The notes under the pieces: generated by a model | Told to the model about the DNA's origin: nothing | Seen by the model: only the letters and a program-made list of their open reading frames with translations | Database searches by the model: none | Translations under genes and position numbers: made by a program | Assembly: GCF_900496995.4 (NCBI RefSeq) | Contig: NC_044023.1 | Location: 21,956,453-22,020,452, forward strand | Direction of reading: 5' to 3' | Origin: Aquila chrysaetos chrysaetos | Taxonomy: Eukaryota > Chordata > Aves > Accipitriformes > Accipitridae | Length of the DNA stretch: 64,000 nt | Part shown: piece by piece, positions 51,662-63,242 of the stretch | Position numbering within the stretch: position 1 is the stretch's first letter | Layout: each line of letters opens with the position of its first letter

Positions 51662-52727
51662 AGGTTTTTCTTCCTCCAAAAATTTGTTCTAGTCCTAGAA
51701 ATTATTTGAAAGACTTGAATATGTATTTTTTTCCTTTTGAAAACTTCCATCCAGTTTTATTATTTAGGTAGGTAATACCACAAATACAGATGGCATTTAC
51801 CCTTGCCTTGTTTCCTCCCAATCTGTTCTCTTTTCTGGGTTAATACCTTCTCCCACTCTGCTCTTCTATTTCAATATAGAGTGTTTAAAAATAAAATGGC
51901 AGATTTCTCTTTGCTTTTCCTCTCTATTTCTTCACATCTATATTTTGACTTTGTTACCTTTGGCTCACCTCATCTGCCTACATCGAAAGCTTTTTATGTT
52001 TGTCAGATTTTCTGTATAACTTTTCCTAGAACTTGGAGAAAGCAGTTGTTAAAGAATAACTTTCATGCCTTTCAACCCAATTCATTTTTTTTTCTTAACA
52101 AATTTTGTTCTTTATATTGTTATAACTGTGACTTACAAACACAAGTGAGGAGTTAAGGGGAAGAAAAAACAGGAGGGTGGGGGGAAAAAGAAAGTATGCA
52201 TTTTAGTTTTGGTTTCTGCCTATAATCATGACACTGGGTCCGTTTTTCTCCATCACAATTGAAGGTATTGAATTTGGAGATTCATGCATGAACTAAAAAT
52301 TGGCAGGAAAAAAATCGGTTTAGTGAAATCCAAAGAAAGTTCTTACAATGAAATTGTGGGGGGAGTGGAGGTGTCAGATTGATCTGTAATAGAACCTTTT
52401 TACTTAAAAAAATTATTTAACTACAGTATTTTCTTTTAAAAAACAAAACCAAAACCCCAACGAAAAAACAAAAGAACATTTCAAGAAGAAAATATCATTC
52501 ACAATGTAAAAGATAAAATATAGCATTTTGAAAACAGAAATGAAACTCTTCTCTCTTCCAAACATCATACTTCATTTTGGAAGTACTCCAAAAGAAATCA
52601 TTTAAGATTTCCAAATGAACCTGTTTTATTTTCTTGCTCTAAAGGTATTCTTTAAGCCAGACTCTGTTTTGAATACTTTCAGTTTCCCTAATAATGGTCT
52701 ATTTGATGGATTTACCATGAACAGAAT
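51662..52727. other. AT-rich non-coding DNA
   Basis: T-rich on the plus strand at 51700-52110, then A-rich (A-runs with CAAAAC-type words near 52435-52480). No gene or recognised transposon. Confidence 0.5.
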
Positions 52728-52753
52728 AAAAAAAAAAAAAAAAAAAAAAAAAA
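52728..52753. repeat. Poly-A homopolymer of 26
   Basis: Twenty-six consecutive A. No flanking target-site duplication and no recognisable upstream retrocopy was seen, so it is called a simple repeat rather than a retroposed tail. Confidence 0.9.
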
Positions 52754-53764
52754 TCCAGTTGCAATTGTGATACTTTCCTGTCCCAATAACATAAAAAAGG
52801 TTCATGCCAGACCATCCTGTCATTTGCAAACTTTTTGTCACATTTTGTCACAGCAGGGATCAATATTTGCCATGGTGCCAATGCGGCAGCTCCATATGCT
52901 GCCTTTTTTATTAGTGCCTTGCACGAAGGATATGGCAAAAATAATACCGCAGTGCTACTACTGCTGTCCCTCGGGGGAGGTTAGTGCCATGAAATGGTTT
53001 TGGTCTCCTGTTAAGTCATATATGGTCATATTTCTGTTGGTAGAAAAGGCAACCAGTGGCTTCACTACGGGTGATTTGGGGGTATGACAACTTGCCTTTT
53101 ATTTTAGTGGGAGTTGGATGGGTGTTTGGGTGCTTAACGCCACTCCAACATTTTTGTGGGCTGATTAATCCACAAAAAGCTTGTAATTATCTGAGTGTTT
53201 CCCTCTGGACTTCTTAGCATGTGTTGGTGTCTGGCTCTCTCTTTACAGCATATGCTATCCATTTCCCAAATCTATTACAAACCAATAAAAGATAACTTAC
53301 ACAGAGTCAGACTGCACGACTACTCTTTCGTGTGCAGTGTGGTCTTTGTTTACCGTGTCATTTATAAAGTTACATGGGTAAAAATGCCATGGCAACGCAA
53401 TGCTACACTTACAGATAATGAAGTGATGTACTGATTACCAGAGAACATATACTAATTAAAGACAGCTTAACAATTTCCGCTCTTGCGTTATGAGCAGAAA
53501 GGGAACAAGGCAGTGGGTGCAATGGTGGTGCAAGTTTGTCGCTTGAGGAAATGTGTGGAAGAAAATACATTGTGTGTTGCTTGTTTTCCACTGCTATTAG
53601 GTGAGTTGATTATGAAATGGTTCTTTCTGAGAACCCAAAATGAATCACAAATGTTTCCCTTGACCTAATGAATCTTTTATACCTTTATGTTTCTAATAAA
53701 GGTACCCCTGTGACCAGTAAAGAATTTATATCTACACACCAGTTGACACAATGTGTTTTCTGAA
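52754..53764. other. Non-coding DNA, no gene seen
   Basis: Short frames (up to 106 codons at 52767-53087) without domains. No recognised repeat. Confidence 0.45.
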
Positions 53765-53828
53765 GGCCAGATCTGGTGGCTATGGGTGTTGGTTTGATTG
53801 ATATCCACTGACTTAATATTGAATTTCC
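53765..53828. mobile_element. Possible fold-back repeat remnant
   Basis: Begins GGCCAGATCTGGTGGC and contains ATATCCACTGACTTAATATT, in the order expected for the GGCCAGATC arm and the CCATTGACTTCAATGG centre of the palindromic group seen at 46503. The right arm is missing. Confidence 0.35.
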
Positions 53829-56800
53829 AACTGCAGCTACTTTCTCATATTAAAGCCACTTTGGAATCTGAGATGTTTATGTTCTGGTAAAAGCACTTTG
53901 GTTTTTTTCCTGACAACAAATGAAGTTCAGATAGTCATTTTATCACAATAAAAAGATTATTCTATTCCTTAGACCACTTCTATGACCTTGTGCTTTTCCC
54001 TTTTAGAAAATTAGTCCAGGAAGTGTATATCTATAAAATGTGCAGGGTTAGGTTTTTTTTTTTCTTTACACTCCCTGTGCTTCTCAGTAACGCAGTGTGG
54101 ACAGGCTTGGCTTCCCAGGCAGCAGGAGAGGCAACCAGACACATCCAGCCACAATGAGCTCCTGGAAGGACTTTCCTCTTTTGGCCTCTCATGGTATTCT
54201 GCTTCTTTCTCATGCATCAGGATTTTCCTAAGAGCTGAGGTCGTGATGTGAACAGGAGCTTTCACAGAAGTGAGCTGAAAACAGTGGTTGATAGGATTCT
54301 GAAGACAGCCCATCGCTTTTTATTGCAACAACATCATAGCGGGATACCTCTGTCACTCACATCTTACTTTTCCTTCTTAAAAAAGATTCCAGACATGCAC
54401 AAATAGTCAAAGCCAACAGTTGACTACCTCACCTCAAAACTCTTGTATAGCGGTGTGTCTTGGGAGCTGTTCCCCTGAGGAATGAGGTTTAGCTCTTCCC
54501 AGGCAGAGGAAAGAAGTGATCGTGGTTCTCTCAAACTGGAAGGCAGGATCTCACCAAGTCATCATTTTCCCCCGTAATTTTCCAAGGGTTCCAACCCTTA
54601 GCTTTCCTATCTTTTTACTTGTAAAGTGTTTTTCACCTTGTACTGTGTAGTATCCCATTCTTGCATGGCTTTCACCATAATTACTTACTAGCTAGACAAT
54701 ATACTGCTTACCATAAAGCAGTCAGCCAGTGGTTTGGGACTCTGACCTCTTGAAATCCCTTCAAGAGAGATTATTCTGCAATAGTAATCTGGCAAACAGA
54801 GCCAAGCCTGCTCACTGCCTATACAAACAGGAAAGTGCATTGTCTCTGATGTATTAAAATGATTTGACACCATCATTTAAGCAACTGGATATGCAGATAT
54901 GGAAGAATACATGCAGACAGAAAATTAAATTGTATAGATCATGATCATCTCAGGGTTGATTAAATGAAATGAGAGTGCATTTCCTCTTTCATATGGAAAG
55001 AGGCTTAACATTAAAAAAAACCCTAATCTTTTCTAAGATAAAGTTCATTAACACAATGATTATTCATTTGGCTTTTATAATGATACTGCTGCTTAATCAC
55101 CAGAACATTGCTTCCTGTGCTCTAGGAGAACCAGCAGGAAACATTTGAAGAAACAGAGCTGGTGCTAATGCAGCAGCAGACAGAATGGAAATCTCAGTGC
55201 TTTTCATTTTCAAAGTGGCATCGTATTCCTGCTCAGGTTTCTAAAAACCTACCCGTCAAACAGCGTGAGCTTTAAACCCAACATTAAATTTATACAGCAA
55301 TGAAGCCTCAGGTTTCCTGTTTCTACACAGTTAACATCTAAGTTTCCTCCTGGGTCCATTTCCATTATTTATTATATTATTTGCCTAGAGTAGCACCCTA
55401 GAGGAGCATTGTAATCAGGAACTGAGGCTGTGTTGAGAGAAATACAGTATAGTCACTCCAGAGTTGGTATGGCCTCTTGAGTTTATAATCCTAATAAACA
55501 AGGCAAACAGTAATAGAGACAGATAAACAAATGCTGGAGGTAGTTGTCTGGTTAATGACTTCCTTTCACTGCAGTTTTGATTCCCCACTTCACGCTCCTG
55601 CACAGTTTCAACCAAATCTCCTATGCTCAGCTGCCTGGGTCAATTTGAAACTCCACTGTCAGTGCCATGTTCCCTTCCTTCACCTGCTGAACATGTTTAT
55701 TTGATCTTTGACTTAACCTTCACTTATCGTTTACATTCTCTGTCGTTGTCTTCCTTCATCTTTCTCTCCTTGAAGCTTCCCCCAGCGCTGATGGACCAGT
55801 TCATGCAGGTCCATGACTGCCCTCTGGCATCAGGGTCAGGCTGGTCTCCTGCTGCCGCTTCAGATGCCGTTGAGCAACGTCGCGTTCTCTCCCCTCCCTG
55901 GCAATGTTATAGGGTAGGGCTTGGAATAATTTAACCCTTCTTTTTTTTTCCTAGAGTGTTTTTCCTCTAAGAAACAGAGGGAGGGAAGAAAGTAGTTGGG
56001 AGATGTCTTCAAAGAAAGAGCAAAGAATTTGGAAAGCAAGTGTAAGGTATTTGGGGACCTGATTATGTTGTAAAGATAGGGCAGGACAGGATCTGTTTGC
56101 AGCCATACAATAGCCCTTTCTCCATAATGAAAGTGAATGCACCAGAAGTCAGCAAAGGCTTCCATTCACCAGTGGAAGAGTTCATAGAAATACCGTGTTC
56201 CTCAGGCTGCTACTCACAAGCATTTGCTTGCTTACTTTTACTTCTGCAAGAAAGGGAAGTCTTACAAAGAGCATGATTTTTGCTCACAAAAATGTCCATT
56301 GGGATAGGAAAACTGGAACACACATCTGAGTAACTCTATCTGCATGCTTATTTAAAAGACTGAAATCAAAGGGTCGCAGTCTGAGCCCACACGACTTTAA
56401 CAAAGATGTGTACTAACTCTTACTGAACAGCCTCGCTGTAGCCTTGGTACAATCCAAGCAGAAAGGTAGGATACATTCTGCTTGTTCTCCTGGGAAACTT
56501 CTTTTTGGCAAGCAACATCTCATGCTGCTAGTTTATGCCCCTGATTTAGTACCAAGAGTTTATAGTGGATTGTTCATTACCTGCACTGTGCTAACGTGGG
56601 AAGTGACAGATAAAATTACTGCATATCAGACTTGTTTCCTTCTCCTTTCTTCAAGAATCTATTAGACTTAATATGCACAAGAAGGGGGGGATTAGGAAGT
56701 GGTTTGTTTTGCCTAAAAACTTCAAAAGGAATTCAAGTCCTGTTTGTGCTATCCACTTTTAATTACAGGCTGTGTCCCTCCGTGTTCTTGCTTCCTGGGG

Positions 56801-57009
56801 ATAATTTTATGGCTGTACTCAGTAGGGACAGTGAGTGCCTTTGTTTCTCATACCTGCTTATTGCAGCAGTGAGAAAGCTGGACGAAAGCAATTAAGGAAA
56901 ATGTAACAACACTCTCCTGCTCTAATTGGAGCTGTCATAATTCAAATTAGCTGATAAAAACATTCTTGCAAGTGATCTGGTATTGAAGCCCACAAAAATG
57001 GTCAAACAG
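53829..57009. other. Non-coding DNA, no gene seen
   Basis: Average AT-rich DNA. A pyrimidine tract ending CCCCCAG at about 55785 would score as a 3' splice site, followed by an open frame with no recognisable product. No interspersed repeat was recognised. Confidence 0.45.
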
Positions 57010-57064
57010 TTAAATCTCAAAGCGGAACTTCTGTAAAAGATTAAATCTGAAAGCAGAATTTCTG
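57010..57064. repeat. Imperfect 31-bp tandem duplication
   Basis: TTAAATCTCAAAGCGGAACT (57010 onward) recurs 31 bases later as TTAAATCTGAAAGCAGAATT. Over 24 aligned bases, 21 agree. Only two units are present. Confidence 0.75.
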
Positions 57065-59254
57065 ATTACAAGTATGTGTGGCCACACAAATGCATTGGAG
57101 TATCTGGGAAGATCACGTTTAACACTTGGCCTTGGGAGGCATAGGCGAGTCCTAGATCTGCTGCAGAGCCTTTCCGTGAGCCGGGCCAAATTTCTGAAGG
57201 ATTGGTGACAGAGCTCGCTGTGAGGGGTCTGGTCGCAGTGAGTAGATATTATCTGTGGCTGTAACGGGCAGCTGAAACTTGTGTGCGCAGCATGAGCTCC
57301 AACTGAGTGGCGATCCAAGCCATGGGCATCGAGGTCATGAAGACCCGTTAGATGTCCTTGCTCAGCTGTACTTTGACAGAACTCATGGGTGAGTGTGAGC
57401 TGAGGGTACTTGACACTTAAGACTGAAGTATTCCTGGAGATGTCAAAAAGCAAACCTTTCCTGAGACTGCCAAGGCGCTCAGAGTTTGGGCAGCTCCAGA
57501 ATGGGCAGCAGTTTAGTGAGAGATCAGGGATTGCTATTTTGGATTAGCCTCCTTAAATTGAGTTGAGCAAAACTTAGTACTCTGGAATGGAATAGTGTTT
57601 CCCTGCCCTCAGGGCACTATAAGAATAAATACATTCAAGACCAAGGGGATGCTATGCTGTTAAGGATCATTAGAAGTAGCTTATCTCTACTATAATGCAG
57701 TGCATAATTTCAGAGGTTTTGGTGGAATTTTTTTTTTTTTTCCAAATCTCTGCCTTGTTCTTCCCATTTCCCTCTCAATTGTTTAGTATCCACCTTCTAG
57801 AATAGCCAAAGGAACGTGACAGTATTTTTAAATGTGTTAAATTAAATTGTTTAGATGTGCAAACAGCTGTCTGATTCTTCTCCCTCTACAGTCACATGCA
57901 TAAGAAAATGAAAAAGATTTACTACAGGTCATTGTTTCTGCATTTAATTATGTATTTATTTGTTTGAATTTATAGAAGTGTAAGAATCACCCGTCATATG
58001 CTCTGGGCACTCCTAGCTATTAATTGAAAACACAGTATGCCATATGATTAGAGCAAACAAAAAAAGACCGAAAAGCTTCATAGTAAATAAGCAAACCACA
58101 ATGCCTGTTTACAGTAACTGAAGAAGTCACCAAAACCATATGTTGGCGCAGGAGATCAGCTGTGAGTGCAGGACAAAGGCACGTGCTCTGATGTGGAGAC
58201 ACGCTTCCCTTGGGGCAGGATCACCCAGTTTTTCCAGTAGAGTGGACCAGGCAGAAGAGAGCACCAAAACACAAATGTTCTTCAAATCCAAACAAGCTGC
58301 TATCAACTTCAATGAGAATTTTGCTCACAGGCAACTTTCTTTTCCGAGACATGTCTTACATAGTTCTTACAGTACAAATAGCCCCTCATTCTTCATTTTT
58401 AAAGAAAATAAAAGATGCTTTCCACCCAGTCCTTTTCATTCCCTATGACTGATATCAGAAAAGCAATGGTGCTGGTTATGTCTATGTAGATACAGTCTTG
58501 CAGTGCAGATGTGTTATTTAAATTACAATGCTGGGAATACATTTGTGTCAGTAGCTTTCCATCTCCTCCACCAAGCATTAAAGTTATGATCAGAAGAAAG
58601 TACTGTTTCATGAGCACCATTGTATTTTCCTCTTTTCACAAGTCCGTTTGCTACATCTGAAGAGCTTACTCATGCATTCCCATCCAGTTCATTTTTATTA
58701 CAGCTATGTGTTTGTTATAGATAAGCTCCAAGGATGCAACTGAAATCTGGGCTCTTTCCAGATTCCATGTATTTTCCCAGGTTTTAATCGTTATATGACA
58801 CTGTGTTATGACACAAGCTCCCTCTTGCTGAAATAAAATTGCCAAACTCAGTTTATCAAATTTTTCAAGGGTACAAAGTTCAGATAAGAAAAGTTGAGAT
58901 AGTAATCAAAAATGTCAGTGAGAATTATTTAAGTTTCTGAAAGCATAAAAGGGTTTTTTCTTATTTTTCTTTCCTTTTACTTCTTTTTCTTACAGTATTC
59001 TGAATTCCCAAACACTTAATATTTAGGGAAAGCTCTTCATCATGGACTGTTCTTCTTTTCCATCCCTTTTAAGAGAAAACCTGCCAGCTGCATTGCAATG
59101 CCTCTGCAGAGAACAGTCAGTGGTCACTTTTGAGTCATCGGGAGTGGGCACCTGCCCTTGATGGCAGCTGCTGACTGCACTCAGCAGAGTGGGAATCTGA
59201 TGAGCTTATTGCAGAAGGCAACCCGTGTTTGGCCCAGAAGCTCTACCTGCTGAG
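57065..59254. other. Non-coding DNA, no gene seen
   Basis: A GC- and CpG-richer segment at about 57100-57400 carries part of a 147-codon minus-strand frame with no recognisable domain. A 14-base T-run is at 57728-57741. No interspersed repeat was recognised. Confidence 0.45.
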
Positions 59255-59578
59255 TGACACTAGAGGAGACAAGGTCAGATTTATTTCTTGGAGGCACGCA
59301 GCTGAAGGGGAGCCCACAAAAATCACAGCAAGGGAAATTCTTGTTAAATATCGGGGCGGGGGGGGGGGGGGAACCCATTCACAGTGAGGATAGTCAGACA
59401 CTGGAACAGGTTTCCCAGAGAGGCTGTGCAAACTCTGTAACTGCAGATGGTCAGAATTCAGACCACTTGCTCATAGCCAAACTAGAGCCACTTTCAGTAT
59501 TGGTCTTTCTCTGAGGGCTGGGTTGGACCAGATGACCTCCACAGGTCCCTTTCCACCTAAATTGCTCTACGGTTTTAG
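59255..59578 (+). mobile_element. CR1 LINE 3' fragment
   Basis: Contains CR1 3' words in order: GTGAGGATAGTCAGACACTG, GAACAGGTTTCCCAGAGAGG, then GGTTGGACCAGATGACCTCC and AGGTCCCTTTCCACC. A run of 14 G (59358-59371), preceded by GGGG and C, interrupts the part upstream of GTGAGGATAG. The terminal octamer repeats are not preserved. Moderately diverged and 5'-truncated. Confidence 0.9.
59358..59371 (+). repeat. G14 homopolymer inside CR1
   Basis: Fourteen consecutive G, preceded by GGGGC, lie within the CR1 copy where the family normally has no such tract. It therefore arose after insertion, by slippage, or is a sequencing or assembly artefact. Confidence 0.85.
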
Positions 59579-59898
59579 TGTCGTCTTGGTTTCTCTCCAT
59601 GTGAGGTAAATGTTTAGCACCCAGATAAGACAGTAATACACTCCCCCCCTGCACTTTTTCCATCTACATAGTTGTTATTCAAGATCTATCACGTCTTGCT
59701 GTCATGGGAGACAGCCATTGTAATAATTTTCAGAAAGAATCAGCATAATTCTGGATGTTTAATACTCTGCCCAGAAAAAAAGGGGGTGGGTGGGAAAGCT
59801 GTTCTTCTGTCCCAGGAATTTCACTGCTAATCTTGCCAAATCTCACCCATGTGCAATTAAACATTCATCAAACTAACATTCACCATACCTCTCCCTTT
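59579..59898. other. Non-coding DNA, no gene seen
   Basis: Spacer between the CR1 fragment and the poly-C tract. Short frames only. Confidence 0.5.
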
Positions 59899-59925
59899 CC
59901 CCCCCCCCCCCCCCCCCCCCCCCCC
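59899..59925. repeat. C27 homopolymer
   Basis: Twenty-seven consecutive C, preceded by a CTCCCTTT pyrimidine lead-in. Mononucleotide C/G tracts this long are rare in vertebrate genomes. The strand can form an i-motif and its complement a G-quadruplex. The exact length is likely to be unreliable in an assembly. Confidence 0.9.
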
Positions 59926-61334
59926 AGTAATTTAATAAAATGAGGATGTCATTATATCTGTCAAAGTTAGTATATGGGATTATGGGATTTTAAGAATAGG
60001 TTACTGATATTAACTCAATGACCAGTTCTTCAGTATTTCCTTCATGCTAGTTAAGGTGGCTTATGCCTTATACCACTTCATAGGATGGTGTGACTGATAT
60101 GGTATCAGGTAATATTGAAAGAAATACTCAAATGTGAAGAAGGGCTGAAGGAAAGATGGTTTGTGGTGATATTCTCCAAGGCTGTGACTAATCTCATGTA
60201 TTAAGTGTTGCAGGCAAATATCTCACAAAGTAAAATCTGACAGTCCAGATAGTAAATACCCTGTGTTTTGGAAATCATAATTTCTCTGGATATGATAGTA
60301 GAGTCTTTGTAAATTCTGCAGGATCAGATGCATTGATTGCATTTACTTGGCCCACAGGGGTCAAGTGTGTAATGGAAAAAAGGGGAAAACCTGCAGACAT
60401 TACCTGGACACCACAGAAAGATGCAACTTCCCATCCCGTTACAATATAAATGCTGTGATTCTTTATATAATTCTTTTTTATTCTAAATAGCAAAGGAGTG
60501 GTCATTCTCATTAGTGTTATAAATGTCTGATCTTTACTGGAATCCTACAGTCTCCTTGCACACAACTCGCTATCTGAAAAGGATAGATATAACATTTTCA
60601 AGCAAAAAATAAAGACTTTTAATCCAGATGATGTGGAGAACGTTGCTGCTGCTGCCATTTATAGATTCAGAGATGAGTAGTACATCCAGCAGTGATGAGC
60701 GGTGGCTAAAATGGCAGATTGTGTGATGGACTTCAAAGCAGAGAGGAATTCTCTGAATGGGATTCCCTTGATATTTTAGCACTTACAAGTCTGACTTTTA
60801 TAAGTGTAATATGGCTGAATGAAAGGCCAAGAAATGTATACATCGGTATTTTTTGTTGTTGTTGTGCTTGTTTTAACCAGGACAGCACTAAACTTTGGCT
60901 ATATCTACCCCTTTTCTCAGGTTCTGCTATCTTTTTATTCCTTTGCCTCCTCTTCCTTTTCTTTCTTCAGTCTAAGAGGAGGAAAAAAAGGCAGGTGGAA
61001 GGCAAGAAAAGGAGAATTATCGCAGAAAATCTAGACTCTTATTGGAGTGGTACAGATACAAGATCTCTGTATTTCAGACCTTAACCAGGTCGGAATAGAA
61101 AGGAAGTCAATAGCACCATACGCTAGTGCAGACCAGTCCTGCGGTAGGAAATGCTGTATCTTACATTTGAGACATTGTGTCGTAACATGTTTTTTCCATT
61201 GCTTCTTCCATTTATGAGTCATCAAAGGAGTAGTTTCTAATTACAGGGTTAGAATGGACATAATAGGTCTTTTTCCTCTTTCCTTTGAACTTTCGCAGTA
61301 CCCACGTGACAGTTCATAGGGCTTATTTTTCAGT
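59926..61334. other. Non-coding DNA, with one odd open frame
   Basis: A 121-codon plus-strand frame (60719-61084) reads as a hydrophobic segment followed by a strongly basic stretch. The hydrophobic part is translated from a pyrimidine tract that ends in a splice-acceptor-like TTTCTTCAG at 60970. No family is recognised. Otherwise AT-rich DNA with no repeat. Confidence 0.4.
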
Positions 61335-61420
61335 AGTCCTGCAAGGAGCAGGGAGTTGGAGTCGCTGATCCTTACGGGTCCCTTCCAACTCAAGTTTATT
61401 CTATGACTCTGTGATTCTGA
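61335..61420 (+). mobile_element. CR1 LINE 3' end
   Basis: GGAGTTGGAGTCGCTGATCC, then ACGGGTCCCTTCCAACTCAA and a degenerate terminal repeat (TTCTATGACTCTGTGATTCT) match the CR1 3' end. Only the last 85 bases or so remain. It lies in the same orientation as the other CR1 copies in the window. Confidence 0.9.
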
Positions 61421-61974
61421 TTCCTATCAACACCGCTGCACTCAGCAATCACAATGGTTGACACCCAGCTGCAGAGCAAAGCTCAAAGAGTACCTGAGAT
61501 TATTCCTAGCTATTCTATTATTCATGAATTATTCAGTGGTAAATTGGCTGAAAAAATAGGTAAAACTAATTTGATAATTATAAGTTAATAAAACCTTGAA
61601 GCTGCTTACTCAGTAGTCAGTAACCATAGATATACACCGTGTAAGTAGTTTAAATACATAGCACTATTAATTACTAATGCAAATTCATAAAGGAGAAAAT
61701 GATGGTACAGTTATACAGAGAGAACACGTTATCTTTTTTTCTGCAGATAATTTTTATTTCCAGAAATCTATTAAGAAAGACCAATATTCAGCTGTGTAAA
61801 ATCATTCTAGGGCCTTTTGTATATAGAGTTGAGAGTTGAAAAACAATTATGCGAAGGGTTTTTGGACTGGCAAGGAAGACTAATTAGAGCCTTATTAAGA
61901 CACAGAGTAAGATTTTTGAAGAATCACCAGAAAAATTGCACTGAACTCCTCCTGAGCCCTGGGGGACAGGCTGA
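61421..61974. other. AT-rich non-coding DNA
   Basis: No gene or repeat recognised between the CR1 tail and the CpG-rich patch. Confidence 0.5.
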
Positions 61975-62215
61975 AGCGGACACGCGGTGGGTGCAGAGCT
62001 CCCTCAATATAGTGTTGGTGCAGCTTCACGGCGGGGCAAAGAGAAGAGCCGCGAGCTCTCGCCGCGGTGTACCAGGAGTGAGAAGAACCGACCTGCGCAA
62101 ACGTGTACGGGGACAGTCGAGCAGGGGGATGTTTGCGAGAGGAAGAGTCGCAATAGCTTTTATTATATTGTTTCTCCAGGTGTCCCTCTGACTTGGGTAT
62201 CGTGGCCCGGGTTCA
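61975..62215. other. CpG-island-like patch
   Basis: About 19 CpG in about 240 bases at roughly 58% GC, with a tight cluster (GCCGCGAGCTCTCGCCGCGG) near 62048-62067 that is itself close to palindromic. Two plus-strand frames of 124 and 107 codons overlap here in different frames, which argues for composition rather than coding. No gene recognised. Confidence 0.5.
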
Positions 62216-63242
62216 CAATATCTTGGTGGTTAAGGATCAGAGGCAAACATTTACTCCATCATAAAAAGGGGAACTGGCATCTCTGCAGATATGAGTACAA
62301 ACTCATGTAAATCTTAAATTCTCACCGAAGCTTTCTATGAGATTTCAGATAGGACCGGGGTGATATTACAAATCTAGCTGCCGGATTTCTGCGCTTGAGT
62401 GCATTTCACTGAGTTTACACACAGCAAAAATTAAAATGTTAGAAGAGAATGATAGAAATAAAATGAACTTCAAGGCCTGAATATTTGATATCCTAGTATT
62501 CATTAAAATGAAGTAATTATCTGATTTGTATCTATTAATTCTGGCACATTAGATTGCTTCAATCTTTAAATTCTACATAAATTTTTATACCAATTAATTA
62601 AAATAAAAGGAACTACACTTTATATGCCTTCTTTATTCTTAATCCTTTTTTCCCCTTACCTGAGTGCTTCTTTTTCAAGCAAGGGGCTATCATTCATAGT
62701 GAATCAGACACCTCCCAAATGGGATGATCTCTTGAGAAATAAGACTTTGCAACAAAAAAAAAAGGAAAATGTTTCATGTCTCACTTTCATCTTCAGAATA
62801 GCGACCTTAGTAAGTGAGCTCCTGAAAAGAAACACCTGCACCCTGAAATTAAGCATTCAAGGCATCACTGTGATAATCCAGTTCACCTACAGTAAGAAGC
62901 ATAAGGGAGAAAGTATCTTGTAAATAATATTTGATACCATTGCTGTAGGGCCTTGGGGTTGAGGGTTGGATTTCTCTTGTCCATGTGCAGTATTATGGAT
63001 TAGTTCTATATAGTGTTGCCTTTGGACCATAAGAATTCAAATAAAAGCTCATACTGTAGCCAGGATTTCCAAGGGATACCACTGCAGACTGGATTGGGAA
63101 TTGTGCAAAACCAATATGAAACACTTTAGCCAAAATATTTATAATATTTATATATATATATACGTGCATGTATACATATAAATTTTTGTAAATAATGATT
63201 CATTCAGGCTAATTAGTTCATAAATAAAGATCTGAGATTTTT
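62216..63242. other. AT-rich non-coding DNA
   Basis: No gene or interspersed repeat recognised. AT dinucleotide-rich stretch at about 63135-63185. Confidence 0.5.

Noticed and set aside
52728..52753. Poly-A tract as the tail of a processed pseudogene
   Set aside because: No target-site duplication and no recognisable gene-like sequence upstream on the plus strand.
57010..57453. 147-codon minus-strand open frame
   Set aside because: No domain recognised; begins inside a tandem duplication; the CpG-richer composition explains the lack of stops.
58285..58325. Further fold-back repeat piece around CAACTTCAATGAGAATTTTG
   Set aside because: Only the centre resembles the family; no arms could be aligned.
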